Source: Anaerococcus nagyae (GTDB lineage: Bacteria; Bacillota; Clostridia; Tissierellales; Peptoniphilaceae). Taken from it: DNA of 64,000 nucleotides. Location of the stretch: NCBI RefSeq assembly GCF_017874535.1, contig NZ_JAGGLS010000006.1, forward strand, positions 82,397 through 146,396, read 5' to 3'. Position numbers and translations under genes: made by a program. Under the pieces are notes generated by a model that searched no databases, was not told the origin of the DNA, and saw nothing but the letters and a program-made list of their open reading frames with translations. The number at the start of each line of letters is the position of its first letter. Within the stretch, counting starts at the first letter, position 1. This document shows positions 26,648 to 36,402 of this stretch, piece by piece.

Positions 26648-27226
26648 ATGAAGAAAAATAATAAGTTTGTTATGTTAATTTTAGCAATGGTAATGACAAT
26701 TAGTTCATTTTTACCAAATCTTTCATATGCATCTGATATGTCTTGAGGGAGTAAAGAATTAAGACAAGATACTCAAGTAATAGATGTTACCGATGAAAAT
26801 GGTATTACTTGGGGTGTAGAGATCACTGAAAATATATATTATAGTAATATAAAAAATAATTCAAAATTCTTAATGAATTATTCTTCAGCTCCTAAAGTTG
26901 GTGACAAACGAAAATATACGGTTAAAATTTCTAATGAAGCGATGGGATTACCTTCTGGTGTTGCTAGTACTATAGGTCTAGCATCTGGAACTAAAGTCGT
27001 TAAGATTGCAGCAGATGCTATAGCAAAAAAATTAGGATCTAAATTTTTACCTGGACTTAATATTATATCTTGAATGTTAGGAACAGGAGCTTTGATTAAT
27101 GGATTAACTGGAAAATCTGGTATAACTTTAGCTATTGATTTAGAGTATAAGAAAGTATATTCCTATTATACAGGTAATTATGAAGAAGGATGGTATCCAG
27201 TTAATTTATCGGTTGGCCGATATTAA
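26648..27226 (+). pseudogene. Secreted protein gene with two in-frame TGA codons
   Basis: A frame of 192 codons from ATG 26648 to TAA 27224 is intact except for TGA at 26744 (codon 33) and 27071 (codon 142). Residues 1-30 are a clear signal peptide (ending NLSYA). The mature part has a polar N-half and a Gly/Ala-rich hydrophobic segment (about 97-150). Both TGAs follow TCT, and Trp would fit both places (DMS-W-GSK, IIS-W-MLGTG). TGG is also used in the gene. Simplest reading: two TGG-to-TGA changes, so a recent pseudogene. Alternatives are recoding or origin in a UGA-Trp organism. A microprotein gene follows by 13 bases. I do not recognise the family; a bacteriocin-like or toxin product is possible. 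Confidence 0.6.
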
Positions 27227-27239
27227 GGGAGATTTAAAA

Positions 27240-27416
27240 ATGGATAGAAGTAATAACACATACTTAACTGTATTACAGTTAGTAGCTGTAATTTTGGCAG
27301 CAATTTTATTTTTTAAAAATATAAGTAACTCAGTTTATGATGGTATGACTATAATATCAGGAGTTATAATGTTTACAGGTATTATTAATATAGTTAAGAA
27401 TATTATAAAAAAATAA
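27240..27416 (+). CDS. Two-TM microprotein (58 aa), paralogue of the one at 13617
   Basis: 58 residues starting MDRSNNTYLTVLQLVAVIL, with two membrane helices (about 9-25 and 36-53). It is similar to the 54-residue protein at 13617-13781 in both helices and in the linker (KN.S...YD.MTI) and end (TG.INIV). A ribosome site (GGGAGATTTAAAA) precedes the ATG at 27240, and the gene is 13 bases after the TGA-containing secreted gene, so the two form an operon ending at a terminator at 27511. The pair (exported protein plus tiny membrane protein) resembles toxin/immunity organisation; this is inference. Confidence 0.72.
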   Translation: MDRSNNTYLTVLQLVAVILAAILFFKNISNSVYDGMTIISGVIMFTGIINIVKNIIKK

Positions 27417-27510
27417 AAATGCTATATATTACTTGTAAAAAGATTTTTAACGAGTAGATTTTACGTAATGAACTTATCTTCAAAAGTTAGATCTAAAATC
27501 AAACTTAAGG

Positions 27511-27534
27511 AAGTCAGTTTTTATTCTGACTTTT
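27511..27534 (+). terminator. Terminator after the microprotein gene
   Basis: A 7-bp stem AAGTCAG/CTGACTT with an 8-base loop followed by TTTT. Confidence 0.65.
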
Positions 27535-27588
27535 GGGGTTAGTACAGCTATGGTTTTATTTTAGTTTTGCTAGGCTTTTTAAAGCAAC

Positions 27589-28278
27589 TTATAAGATAGA
27601 TCTTAAATAATTAAGTAAATCATTTTTTTCTAAGGGGGACGTATGTCCTAAAATGCAAGTGTTACAATCTATTCTCTCTATAGTTTTTATTAATGAATTT
27701 AATTTATCTATATCCATATAATTGTTATTAAAGAAATCTTCACTTGTAGAATCTCCTAAAAATAAGATTTTTTCTTCAGGGATATAAATTAAAACTGTAT
27801 CTTCAGAATGAGGCGCTTTGGTATGGAAAATTTTTGCTTTAATACCTCCAAGATTAATTACAAGTTTCTTATCGAATTCAATATCTGATAAAGTGACAAT
27901 AATATCCTCATTATTTGCATATTCTCTAGCAAGATAAATATTTTCTTTTTTTATATTATCTAAATAAGAAGAATCTCTAAGTTTATTCTTTTCTTCTTTT
28001 AAAAATTCATTGGTTTTTTTATGAGCAATGGATAATCCATTTATATTGTGCATACCAAAAGTATGATCCCAATGCCAATGGGTAATAATTGTCACTTCTG
28101 GTTTTTTTTAATTTTCTGCTTCTAAAGATTTGTAGAATTTATTAACATGGTCAGCAGAATTTCCTGCGTCTATGGCAAGAGAAAACTTCTCACCTTTTAC
28201 ATAAGCTAATAGGGGCCTGTCAGTCTGAGTTTCATGAGGTAGATAAAATATTCTATCACTAAATTTCACTAATTCCAT
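27589..28278 (-). pseudogene. MBL-fold metallo-hydrolase interrupted by a stop codon
   Basis: Read from the ATG at 28278, the frame encodes a beta-lactamase-fold hydrolase but meets TAA at 28110-28108 after ...KSLEAEN. The same frame continues KKPEVTIITHWHWDHTFG to a normal end. The zinc-binding HWHWDH, a later His (KAPHSED), Asp (LFLGDST) and His (ILGHTSP) all survive, so a single nonsense change next to a run of eight A separates two open halves. Re-initiation at the ATG at 28095 could give a truncated protein without the first strands. It overlaps the cytidine deaminase gene by 10 bases, so both were one operon. Confidence 0.8.
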
Positions 28279-28658
28279 TTGTAATCCCAACTTTCTGGTA
28301 ATAAGTCTTTAAGTAGTACCTCTTCTAGTTCTGGAAGCACTATTATAGTTTCTATATTTTTATTATCTATTTGCGAAATAAATTCTCTGCATCTTCCACA
28401 TGGAGGTAAAATGCTTCCATCTTCATACACGACAATTATTTTATTAATTACAGTCTCATTATTTTTTATCATTTCAGCAATAGCTGATTGTTCTGCACAA
28501 AGACCAATTGAACATGGTAAATCAATGCAAATACCTGTAAATATATTTCCTTCTTTACTTTCTAGGGCACATGCAACATGACCTGCAGTTCCAAACTGCT
28601 TTAAATCAATATGATTTATATGATTATATGCAATTTTATACAATTCTTTATTAGTCAT
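28269..28658 (-). CDS. Cytidine deaminase-like enzyme
   Basis: 129-residue zinc deaminase. The motifs CAEQSAIAEMI (zinc Cys and proton-shuttle Glu) and PPCGRCREFI (two more zinc Cys) match the small tetrameric cytidine deaminase family. Substrate recognition near the N-terminus (GTAGHVACAL) differs from standard CDA (SNFPVGAAL), so it may act on another nucleoside or on a blasticidin-like compound. It is followed by the broken metallo-hydrolase with overlap. Confidence 0.82.
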   Translation of the reverse strand: MTNKELYKIAYNHINHIDLKQFGTAGHVACALESKEGNIFTGICIDLPCSIGLCAEQSAIAEMIKNNETVINKIIVVYEDGSILPPCGRCREFISQIDNKNIETIIVLPELEEVLLKDLLPESWDYKWN

Positions 28659-28800
28659 TATTTTTCCTTTTTTAATTATAATTATTAATATATAAATATA
28701 TTGATCTTTACTTCAATCATTAAATATCTAGTTTTACTATACAATTATAAAAATAATTATGTAAAATTAGATCAAAATTTATAAATGGTTATTAATTTTT
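28659..28800. other. Promoter region of the deaminase gene
   Basis: AT-rich, no gene. The ribosome site for the deaminase is AAAAAAGGAAAAATA on the minus strand. Confidence 0.35.
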
Positions 28801-28835
28801 AAAAAATTAGACCTCAATTGAAGTCTAATTTTTTT
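28801..28835 (-). terminator. Terminator left over from the aldehyde dehydrogenase remnant
   Basis: AAAATTAGAC pairs with GTCTAATTTT around a 10-base loop, with T runs on both sides. It sits 15 bases after the stop of the dehydrogenase remnant on the minus strand. Confidence 0.75.
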
Positions 28836-28849
28836 ATTTATTCTATTAG

Positions 28850-29040
28850 TTAAAACATACCCAATTTATCTTGGTATGCATCTACCATGATGTTTTTAAC
28901 TTGGGTATATTCATCTAGAGCAAGTTTATCTGTTTCACGATCGATTCCTGATTCTTTGTAGCCACCGAATGATGATCCTGCTAGAAATTAGTTGTAGGTA
29001 TTTAACTATACTATTCCAACCCTCATTTCATAATCCTATA
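28850..29040 (-). pseudogene. C-terminal remnant of an aldehyde dehydrogenase
   Basis: Minus-strand reading gives (V)N.Y..F.AGSSFGGYKESGI, DRETDKLALDEYTQVKNI and MVDAYQDKLGMF-stop, nearly the same as the end of the intact enzyme at 13931-15403. A stop in the FPAG region and loss of everything upstream show it is a fragment. It may be the scar of a recombination or deletion between two related copies. Confidence 0.85.
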
Positions 29041-29259
29041 GATACCATTTGAATTGAAACAATTGAATAATAATATAACAAGATATAAAAAATTTATATA
29101 ATTAAAAAATCTATTAAAAATAGATAAATCGTTCTAAAATTATTAAAATACCCTATTAGAAAGTTTAGTCTATATGAGAATCGAAATACTAGATCTCAAG
29201 CTTTCTAATAGGGTGTCCAATGATATAACAATAGATAACTATTGATTTGTAATAGTTCC
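29041..29259. repeat. Intergenic region with a 65-base inverted repeat
   Basis: Perfect 14-bp arms ACCCTATTAGAAAG (29150-29163) and CTTTCTAATAGGGT (29201-29214) enclose 37 bases with a minor inner palindrome (GAGA/TCTC). It lies about 45 bases past the sigma factor stop codon, so it may end the gyrase/sigma operon, although there is no clean T run. The rest of the region has no gene. Confidence 0.6.
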
Positions 29260-30048
29260 TTAAACTTCCTCCATTTTTTCTAGTTCTAGTGTGAACTTTT
29301 GGAGTATCTTCTTTTCTATTCTACTTACTGTCATTTGAGATATATCTAAGGTACTAGCTATATCTATTTGTGTACGTCCCTCGTAATACCTTAGTTCAAG
29401 TATTTCTTTTTCTAGATCATTTAGTCTCGCTGTTGATTTTTCTATAAGATCTGATAGTTCTACTGAATCGAAGTTCCTATCTTCTTCTCCTATCATCTCT
29501 GCAAGGTCTATGGAATTTTCTCCTTTTTGAACTTGATATTTCATATCTAAGCTTTGTGGAGAATATACTTTGCTTGCTTCCATAGTTTCTAGAATAGTTT
29601 CTTCATCTTCCCCAAGATAGTCTGCTATATCTTTTACTGTTGGAGTTCTTTGAAGCTCCTGGGGTAGAGTTTTTTTGGCAGAGTTTATCTTTTTATATAA
29701 GTTTTGAATCCTTCTTGGTACTCTTATTACCCAACCCTTATCTCTAAAATATCTTTTGAGTTCTCCCATTATAGTTGGAGTAGCAAATGAAGAGAATTCG
29801 TAACCTTTGGTCGGATCATATCTGTCGATAGCATAGATTAAGCCAAGGCTTGCTACTTGATAAAGATCATCTTTTTCTATGCCCTTTCCAACGTATTTAT
29901 TTGATAAAATATCAACTATATACATATGCTCTTCTATAAGCTCATCACGAAGATCCTTATCACGGGTTTGATAAAACTCTTCAAACTTTCTTTTGATCTC
30001 TTCTTTATGCTCTTGTTCAGTTTTATCTTTGTCTTTCTTATCTGTCAT
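29260..30048 (-). CDS. sigB: RNA polymerase sigma factor, SigB/SigF family
   Basis: 262-residue alternative sigma factor that redirects RNA polymerase, usually to stress genes. It has region 2 (LIEEHMYIVDILSNKY, DLYQVASLGLIYAIDRYDP, FSSFATPTIMGELKRYFRDK), region 3 and region 4 helix-turn-helix (TQIDIASTLDISQMTVSRIEKK). It is the last gene of an rsbV, rsbW-like, sigB trio, 2 bases after the anti-sigma gene. No spore genes are in the window, so general stress is the more likely role. The start gives MTDKKDKDKTEQEH; the first charged 15 residues may be extra. Confidence 0.92.
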   Translation of the reverse strand: MTDKKDKDKTEQEHKEEIKRKFEEFYQTRDKDLRDELIEEHMYIVDILSNKYVGKGIEKDDLYQVASLGLIYAIDRYDPTKGYEFSSFATPTIMGELKRYFRDKGWVIRVPRRIQNLYKKINSAKKTLPQELQRTPTVKDIADYLGEDEETILETMEASKVYSPQSLDMKYQVQKGENSIDLAEMIGEEDRNFDSVELSDLIEKSTARLNDLEKEILELRYYEGRTQIDIASTLDISQMTVSRIEKKILQKFTLELEKMEEV

Positions 30049-30050
30049 AA

Positions 30051-30383
30051 CTATGCCTTTTGTGTGATTTCGATAGCATCCTCACTTATATTAACTTCAT
30101 CTGCTAACTCTTTAAGGATTAGATCACGCATTTTTAGTGCTCGTTCATCTAGGGATTTATCTTTACCTATAACTTTTATAGATAGACTTTCATCTTCTGG
30201 TAAAAATTCAACTGTTATAGCCTCATCACTGAGCTTATAATTTATAGCTTCGCTTACTACTACTCTTAAATCCTCTACCTTTTCTATATTAAATCCTAAA
30301 TCACTAGCTAATGAAGCTGTAAATAGTCTGATTGACTTTATATATATTTTATTCGGTGGAATTTTAATACTTATATTTTCCAT
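30051..30383 (-). CDS. RsbW-like anti-sigma factor with degenerate ATP site
   Basis: 110 residues between rsbV and sigB, the position of an RsbW/SpoIIAB serine kinase. It keeps the general fold pattern (VEDLRVVVSEAINYKL like an N-box helix). The N-box spacing is wrong (E-x2-N rather than E-x3-N). No D-x-G is visible after the strand SIKVIGKD, and the glycine-rich G2 segment (GLGLYLI type) is missing. It is also shorter than usual (about 140-160). It may bind the sigma factor without kinase activity. The family call rests on synteny and partial motifs. Confidence 0.75.
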   Translation of the reverse strand: MENISIKIPPNKIYIKSIRLFTASLASDLGFNIEKVEDLRVVVSEAINYKLSDEAITVEFLPEDESLSIKVIGKDKSLDERALKMRDLILKELADEVNISEDAIEITQKA

Positions 30384-30386
30384 TCT

Positions 30387-30689
30387 TTACTCCATATCAA
30401 AAAGAGCAGTAAGATCTGTTATTTTGAATAATTTTTTGATGTTTTCTTTAGCATTTATGATTTTTATACTCTTACCATTTGCATCTAACATTTTGTATAT
30501 ATTCATAAACATACCAAGACCTGTGGAATCCAAATATTCTAGGTCGGAAAGATCTAATACTATATCTTTATTTACATCTATTTGCTCATCAATGAATGAC
30601 TTAAAGTCATCTTCAGAGTATACATCTAAATCGCCTATTAATTTAATAGTTTGAGTATTACCATTTGTTTCTAATTTTTTATCAAACAT
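30387..30689 (-). CDS. rsbV: Anti-anti-sigma factor RsbV (STAS domain)
   Basis: 100-residue STAS protein that would free the sigma factor by binding the anti-sigma factor. It shows the core [20 protein letters not shown] with Ser in LDSTGLG at the usual phosphorylation position. Its start overlaps the last 8 bases of gyrA, so its translation is tied to the gyrase transcript. It lies 3 bases before the RsbW-like gene. Confidence 0.92.
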   Translation of the reverse strand: MFDKKLETNGNTQTIKLIGDLDVYSEDDFKSFIDEQIDVNKDIVLDLSDLEYLDSTGLGMFMNIYKMLDANGKSIKIINAKENIKKLFKITDLTALFDME

Positions 30690-33144
30690 TTTCTTCCTCT
30701 GCTTCTACTTCAATAGTACCATCATACTTTGCAACAGAAACTATCTTATCTGTTTCATCCTTAAGATTTTTAAGTGTCACACCCATGGTATTTCTACCTG
30801 TTGTTGATATATCTTTTGCTTTAATCCTAATCATATCACCATTTAGGGATACCATCAAGACATCATCATCTAGATCTACCGGAAGGGTATCTACTACACA
30901 GCCTGTTTTTTCTGTGACCTTATGACATCTGATTCCTTTACCACCTCTGTTTTGGTTGTTGAAATTGTTAAAGGAAGTCTTTTTACCAAAGCCATTTTCT
31001 GTCACTACTAGTAAGTAAGTTTCATCTCCTCTGATATTCATTGCTACTACTTCATCGTTATCGCTAAGTTTTATAGCACGAACACCACGAGCTTGACGAC
31101 CCATACTTCTTACATCCTCCGTATTAAATTGGATAGTCATACCATCTTTAGTTGATATTATTAGTTCTTCTTCTTTTTCAATATGACGTGCTGAAATTAG
31201 TTTGTCATCTTCTTCTAGACCTATAGCTATTATTCCATTTCTTTGTATAGATGTGAAATTAATTGCATCAGTTTTCTTTATTTTACCATTTTTTGTTTGT
31301 AAAACTATCTGATCATCTTCATTTAGTTCTGATAGACTCATAATTTCTGTTATCTTTTCTCCAGTATTTAGGCTTAGAATGTTTATAATAGCTTGACCAC
31401 GGCTTGTGCGACTCCCTTCTGGGATTTGATATCCCTTTAAGGAATAAACTCTACCAAATGACGTAAAGAATAGTAAATCTTCATGAGTATTTGTTGTCAT
31501 TATGCGTTTAATAAAGTCATCTTCTTTAGTATTTGCCGCAGATATACCTTTACCACCTCTATTTTGTACTTTGTAGGTATCTACTGGAAGTCTTTTAATA
31601 TATCCATCATTTGTAAGAGTAATTAGTATATCTTCTTTTTCGATTAGTTCTTCTATATCAATCTCACCCTCGTCAGCTACTATTTTAGTACGACGTTTAT
31701 CTCCGTATTTTTCTTTGATTTCATTAAGCTCATCTTCTATAAGTTCGATTAATTTCTCCTCAGAATCTAGAATAGATCTTAAATAAGAAATTGTTTCTTC
31801 AAGCTCTTTATTTTCAGCATTAAGCTTTTCAATTTCGAGTCCTGATAGACGTTTTAATCTCATATCTAAGATAGCTTGAGATTGGAGATCTGTAAGTCCA
31901 AATCTCTCTAAGAAAATCCCTTTAATTTGCTCATCATCATAAGAAGATCTGATAATTTTGATAATTTCATCTATATTATCTATAGCAATTATCAATCCTT
32001 CCACTATATGCTTGCGGGCATTTGCACGTGCCAAGTCAAATTCTGTTCTTCTAGTTACTACATCTTTTTGATGATCAATATAATATTTTATTAGTTCCTT
32101 AAGATTTAATATCTTTGGAACACCATCTACTAAAGCTAGATTTATTATTCCAAATGTTGTTTCTAATTGAGTATATTTGTATAAGTTATTTAAAACTATA
32201 TTAGCATTTGCATCACGTTTAATTTCAATAACTATACGCATACCTTTTCTATCTGATTCATCACGTATATCAGATATGCCGTCTATTCTCTTATCTTTTA
32301 CAAGATCTGCAATTTTTTCTATAAGTCTTGCCTTATTAACTTGATAAGGAATCTCTGAAACTATTATGCGTTCACGATTTTTCTTAAATGGCTCAATCTC
32401 TGCAATACCACGTAGCTTAACCTTGCCACGTCCAGTTTCATAGGCTTCTTTAATACCTGATTTTCCTAAAATCTTTGCACCTGTTGGAAAATCTGGACCT
32501 TTTATGATTTTATTTAATTCTTGGATGTTAATCTCAGGATTTTTCATATAGGCAATTGATGCATCTATGGCTTCATTTAGATTATGCGGTGCCATATTTG
32601 TTGCCATACCTACAGCTATACCATTAGAACCATTTACAAGTAAATTTGGAAATCTGGACGGTAGAACTATTGGTTCTTTTTCTTCTTCATCGAAGTTTGG
32701 CATAAAATCTACTGTATCTTTGTTGATATCGCGTAGCATTTCTTTGGCAATTTTACTCATCTTAACTTCTGTATAACGCATAGCGGCTGGGTCATCCCCG
32801 TCTATAGAACCAAAGTTACCTTGACCTTGGGCTAAAGGATATCTAGTTGAGAAATCTTGAGCAAGTCTTACAAGAGCATCATATATGGCAGAGTCACCAT
32901 GAGGATGATATTTACCCATTACTTCTCCGACTACTCTTGCTGATTTACGGGTTGGCTTGCTTGGATCTAGTCCTAGGCCATCCATTCCATAAAGAATCCT
33001 TCTATGTACGGGTTTTAACCCATCCCTAACATCGGGTAAAGCACGAGATACTATTACGGACATGGAATAGTCTAGATAAGCATCTTTCATTTTATCTTCT
33101 AGATCTACATTTATAATATTATTATCATTATTAATTTCTATCAT
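30682..33144 (-). CDS. gyrA: DNA gyrase subunit A
   Basis: Cleaves and rejoins DNA in the GyrA2B2 complex that introduces negative supercoils. 820 residues. The catalytic Tyr is in [11 protein letters not shown], the quinolone-resistance region is [11 protein letters not shown] (Ser and Tyr positions), and the GyrA box QARGVRAI lies in the C-terminal beta-pinwheel with repeated strands ([19 protein letters not shown]). The start [19 protein letters not shown] is preceded by ATAGGAGGCAAG. It is 8 bases after gyrB and continues into rsbV. Confidence 0.97.
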   Translation of the reverse strand: MIEINNDNNIINVDLEDKMKDAYLDYSMSVIVSRALPDVRDGLKPVHRRILYGMDGLGLDPSKPTRKSARVVGEVMGKYHPHGDSAIYDALVRLAQDFSTRYPLAQGQGNFGSIDGDDPAAMRYTEVKMSKIAKEMLRDINKDTVDFMPNFDEEEKEPIVLPSRFPNLLVNGSNGIAVGMATNMAPHNLNEAIDASIAYMKNPEINIQELNKIIKGPDFPTGAKILGKSGIKEAYETGRGKVKLRGIAEIEPFKKNRERIIVSEIPYQVNKARLIEKIADLVKDKRIDGISDIRDESDRKGMRIVIEIKRDANANIVLNNLYKYTQLETTFGIINLALVDGVPKILNLKELIKYYIDHQKDVVTRRTEFDLARANARKHIVEGLIIAIDNIDEIIKIIRSSYDDEQIKGIFLERFGLTDLQSQAILDMRLKRLSGLEIEKLNAENKELEETISYLRSILDSEEKLIELIEDELNEIKEKYGDKRRTKIVADEGEIDIEELIEKEDILITLTNDGYIKRLPVDTYKVQNRGGKGISAANTKEDDFIKRIMTTNTHEDLLFFTSFGRVYSLKGYQIPEGSRTSRGQAIINILSLNTGEKITEIMSLSELNEDDQIVLQTKNGKIKKTDAINFTSIQRNGIIAIGLEEDDKLISARHIEKEEELIISTKDGMTIQFNTEDVRSMGRQARGVRAIKLSDNDEVVAMNIRGDETYLLVVTENGFGKKTSFNNFNNQNRGGKGIRCHKVTEKTGCVVDTLPVDLDDDVLMVSLNGDMIRIKAKDISTTGRNTMGVTLKNLKDETDKIVSVAKYDGTIEVEAEEENV

Positions 33145-33152
33145 CTTGCCTC

Positions 33153-35054
33153 CTATACGTCAATATTGCTTGCGTATTTGGCGTTTTCTTCTATGAATTC
33201 ACGTCTTGGTTCTACTTTTTCTCCCATAAGTAGACTAAAGATATTATCTGTAGTAGTTGATTCAGAATCTGCTAATACTCTTAGAAGTACTCTATTATCT
33301 GGATTCATAGTAGTTTCCCAAAGTTGCTCAGCGTTCATTTCACCAAGTCCCTTATAACGGTTTATTTTATAATTAGCACCATCAAGATCTTTTAGGACTC
33401 TATCACGTTCTTGATCTGAGTATACATAGCGTTCGGTTTTGCCATGACTAATTTTATATAAGGGCGGTTGAGCTACGTAAATATGTCCATCGTCTACTAA
33501 TTCTCTCATGTATCTATAAAAGAATGTAAGCAATAGTGTTCTAATATGAGCACCATCGACATCGGCATCTGTCATGATTATAATTTTTCCATAACGAAGT
33601 TTTGATATATCAAAATCTTTACCTATACCTGTACCAAATGCTGTAATCATAGCCTTAATTTCTTCCGAATTTAAGATACGATCAAGTTTTGCTTTTTCTA
33701 CATTAAGGATTTTTCCTCTTAGAGGAAGGATAGCTTGAATTTTATTATCACGTCCCCCTTTTGCAGAACCGCCAGCTGAGTTACCTTCGACTATAAATAT
33801 TTCATTTTCATTTATATCTGTTGATTGACAATCGGCAAGTTTTCCTGGAAGTGTTGCAGAATCTAGAATTGATCTTTTACGAGTTAAATCACGAGCCTTG
33901 CGAGCTGCTTCACGAGCTCTTCTAGATGATAAGGCTTTATCTAAGATTACTGCTGCTACTTTTGGATTTTCTTCTAAGAATGCTTCAAGTTTTGATGAAA
34001 AAAATGAATCTACTGCTCCACGCACTTCTGAATTACCAAGTTTTGCCTTAGTTTGTCCTTCAAATTGTGGCTCAGATATCTTTACAGATACTATAGCAGT
34101 CATCCCTTCACGAACATCTTCACCTTGTAGATTATCTTCATTTTCTTTTATAAAATTATATTTTCTAGCATAATCATTTACTCCACGAGTTAAGGCTGAT
34201 CTAAATCCTGATAGGTGAGTCCCTCCTTCTGGAGTTAATATATTATTTGCAAAAGTTAAGATATTTTCGCTATAAGAATCTGTATATTGGAAAGCTATTT
34301 CTATTTCTGTATCCTCTTGACTACCTACAAAATGTGGGATAGTAGTCATTATTGAATCTTTGTTACGGTTTAAGTATTCTACAAATTCCCTAACTCCACC
34401 ATCATATTTAAAGGTATCTATAGATTCATCTCTTTTATCTTCTAATATAATTTGAACACCAGAATTTAAAAATGCCATTTCACGGAATCTGCGTTCCAAA
34501 GTTTTTTTATCAAATACAGTTGTTTCAAATATTTCAGAATCTGGTTTAAAAGTTATTGTTGTACCAGTCTCATTAGTTTCGCCTAGAATTTCAAGATCAC
34601 TTGTAGCTACACCACGCTCAAAAGTCATCCTATGAAGGTGACCATCTCTTTTTACTTCAGCTATAAGATACTCCGATAAAGCGTTTACTACAGAAACACC
34701 TACACCGTGAAGCCCTCCTGAAAATTGGTAGGCAGATGAATCAAATTTACCCCCTGCATGTAAGACTGTAAGAACTGTTTCTAAGGTAGATTTGTGAGTT
34801 TGTGGGTGTTCTTTAACAGGAATACCTGATCCATCATCTTCTACTGTTATTATGTTATCTTCTGATACAGTTACTTTTATGTAATCACAACGACCAGCTA
34901 ATGCCTCATCTACAGAGTTATCTACAACCTCATATACTAGATGATGTAAGCCCTTTTCGCTAGTTGAGCCTATATACATACCAGGTCTAAGTCTAACAGG
35001 TTCAAGCCCTTCTAAGACCCTGATATTACCGGCATCATAATTGTTTTCTGTCAT
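33153..35054 (-). CDS. gyrB: DNA gyrase subunit B
   Basis: ATPase subunit of gyrase. It has the GHKL ATP site ([37 protein letters not shown]), the TOPRIM motif [14 protein letters not shown] and [20 protein letters not shown] chose the ATG at 35054, starting [18 protein letters not shown], because AAAGGAAAATT sits just before it; a start 21 bases upstream lacks such a site. The length (633 residues) is normal. It is 45 bases downstream of recF in the dnaN-recF-gyrBA gene order common to Firmicutes. Confidence 0.97.
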   Translation of the reverse strand: MTENNYDAGNIRVLEGLEPVRLRPGMYIGSTSEKGLHHLVYEVVDNSVDEALAGRCDYIKVTVSEDNIITVEDDGSGIPVKEHPQTHKSTLETVLTVLHAGGKFDSSAYQFSGGLHGVGVSVVNALSEYLIAEVKRDGHLHRMTFERGVATSDLEILGETNETGTTITFKPDSEIFETTVFDKKTLERRFREMAFLNSGVQIILEDKRDESIDTFKYDGGVREFVEYLNRNKDSIMTTIPHFVGSQEDTEIEIAFQYTDSYSENILTFANNILTPEGGTHLSGFRSALTRGVNDYARKYNFIKENEDNLQGEDVREGMTAIVSVKISEPQFEGQTKAKLGNSEVRGAVDSFFSSKLEAFLEENPKVAAVILDKALSSRRAREAARKARDLTRKRSILDSATLPGKLADCQSTDINENEIFIVEGNSAGGSAKGGRDNKIQAILPLRGKILNVEKAKLDRILNSEEIKAMITAFGTGIGKDFDISKLRYGKIIIMTDADVDGAHIRTLLLTFFYRYMRELVDDGHIYVAQPPLYKISHGKTERYVYSDQERDRVLKDLDGANYKINRYKGLGEMNAEQLWETTMNPDNRVLLRVLADSESTTTDNIFSLLMGEKVEPRREFIEENAKYASNIDV

Positions 35055-35099
35055 AATTTTCCTTTCTAAAATCAAGATTAGCTATTAATTTAATCTTTA

Positions 35100-36179
35100 T
35101 TAATTATCAAAAATTATTCCATTTTTTATATATCTAATGCTTGATTTATCTACCATATCCAAACTCTTGGTATTGGTAGCTGTAATAATTGTCTGATAGC
35201 CTCCTAAGTTTTCTAAAAGAAACCTCGATCTTTTTTCATCTAATTCTGAAAAAACATCATCAAATAAAATGACAGATGTTTCACCTGTCACTTCTTTTAT
35301 CAATTTAACTTGGGCTAATTTTATATTTAATATTGCTGACCTCTGTTGGCCTTGAGATCCAAAGTTTTTTATTAGCTTATCATTTATTAATATATCAACA
35401 TCATCCTTATGGATTCCTTTTTGAGTTGTCATATATCTTAAATCATCGCTTCTTTTTTTAAAAAAATTTTGATAATAGTCTTCTATACTTGCTGCATTTA
35501 TATCTGGATTATAAGTAAGCTTAAGATTTTCTTTTCCTTCTGATAAATTAAGATGATAGTCCCTTGCAAAATCATTTAAAAGATTTATAAATTTTTTGCG
35601 TCTTTTATAAATTTTATAGCCGTATTTTACTATAGATTTATCAAAAGCATCCAATTGTTCTTTAAAGTAAGGACTATTTTGATTTTTTAAAAGCTTATTG
35701 CGTTCAAAAACAAGCTTATCGTATTCTTTTTTTGTTTTCTTATAGGAAAAATCTATGCTTACTATTATATCATCTATAAGATCACGTCTTAAATTAGGAC
35801 CTTCCTTTATAATTAACAAGTCTTCAGGGGTAAATAATACCACAGAAAATAAAGCCTTTAAATCCTTGTTTCTCTCATATTTTACTCCATTTACAGAAAT
35901 TTTCTTACCATAAGCATCTACTTCTATTACTACATCCTTAAAATACATGCCTTTTCTAATAAGACCAGATAATTTCATAGATGACTTATTAAAGCTTATT
36001 ATGTCCTTATCTCTATTTTTCTTAAAGCTTGTCGCATTGGCCAAATAATAAAGTGATTCTAGCAGATTAGTCTTACCTTGGGCATTATCTCCAATAAAGA
36101 TGTTAATCCCATCACTAAAGCTAAGCTCACTATTGGAATAATTTCTAAAAGATTTTAAATTTATCTTATCTATCCACAT
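35100..36179 (-). CDS. recF: Recombination mediator RecF
   Basis: SMC-like ATPase that helps load RecA at gaps. It shows Walker A GDNAQGKTNLLESLYYL (about 31-47), an LRRDLIDD segment, the signature GSQGQQRSAIL and Walker B ILFDDVFSELDEKR. The 359-residue length is standard. It follows the YaaA-type S4 gene by 5 bases. Confidence 0.96.
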   Translation of the reverse strand: MWIDKINLKSFRNYSNSELSFSDGINIFIGDNAQGKTNLLESLYYLANATSFKKNRDKDIISFNKSSMKLSGLIRKGMYFKDVVIEVDAYGKKISVNGVKYERNKDLKALFSVVLFTPEDLLIIKEGPNLRRDLIDDIIVSIDFSYKKTKKEYDKLVFERNKLLKNQNSPYFKEQLDAFDKSIVKYGYKIYKRRKKFINLLNDFARDYHLNLSEGKENLKLTYNPDINAASIEDYYQNFFKKRSDDLRYMTTQKGIHKDDVDILINDKLIKNFGSQGQQRSAILNIKLAQVKLIKEVTGETSVILFDDVFSELDEKRSRFLLENLGGYQTIITATNTKSLDMVDKSSIRYIKNGIIFDN

Positions 36180-36184
36180 TATAA

Positions 36185-36391
36185 TTATATAATAGTTATA
36201 CTTATATCATCAAAAATTACTGTATCACCCTTATAAAGTTTTTTACCTGGAATAAAACACTCTTCTCCATTAAGAATGACTCCCTCATCTTTTATAATAG
36301 CCTTAGCAAGACCTCCTGAAGGAATTATTTGAGTGACTTTAAGTAAATCTTTTAAGGTGATCATTTCAGTTTCAAATTCTAAATTTTCCAT
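36185..36391 (-). CDS. yaaA: S4-domain protein YaaA, RNA-binding
   Basis: 68-residue S4-like protein (LKVTQIIPSGGLAKAIIKDE, VILNGEECFIPGKKLYKGD), the small RNA-binding factor encoded between dnaN and recF in most Firmicutes. Its exact role is unsettled, though it may contact the ribosome. Tightly packed between its neighbours. Confidence 0.93.
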   Translation of the reverse strand: MENLEFETEMITLKDLLKVTQIIPSGGLAKAIIKDEGVILNGEECFIPGKKLYKGDTVIFDDISITII

Positions 36392-36402
36392 AAATCTCTC
36401 TC

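Noticed and set aside
26873..27073. 66-residue plus-strand frame as an independent gene
   Set aside because: It is the part between the two TGA codons of the longer secreted-protein frame; no ribosome site before its ATG.
28910..28925. TGTTTCACG near 28935 and 14012 as further parS sites
   Set aside because: Only the left half matches; the right half is GATCGAT or ACCTAT, and both lie in dehydrogenase coding sequence.
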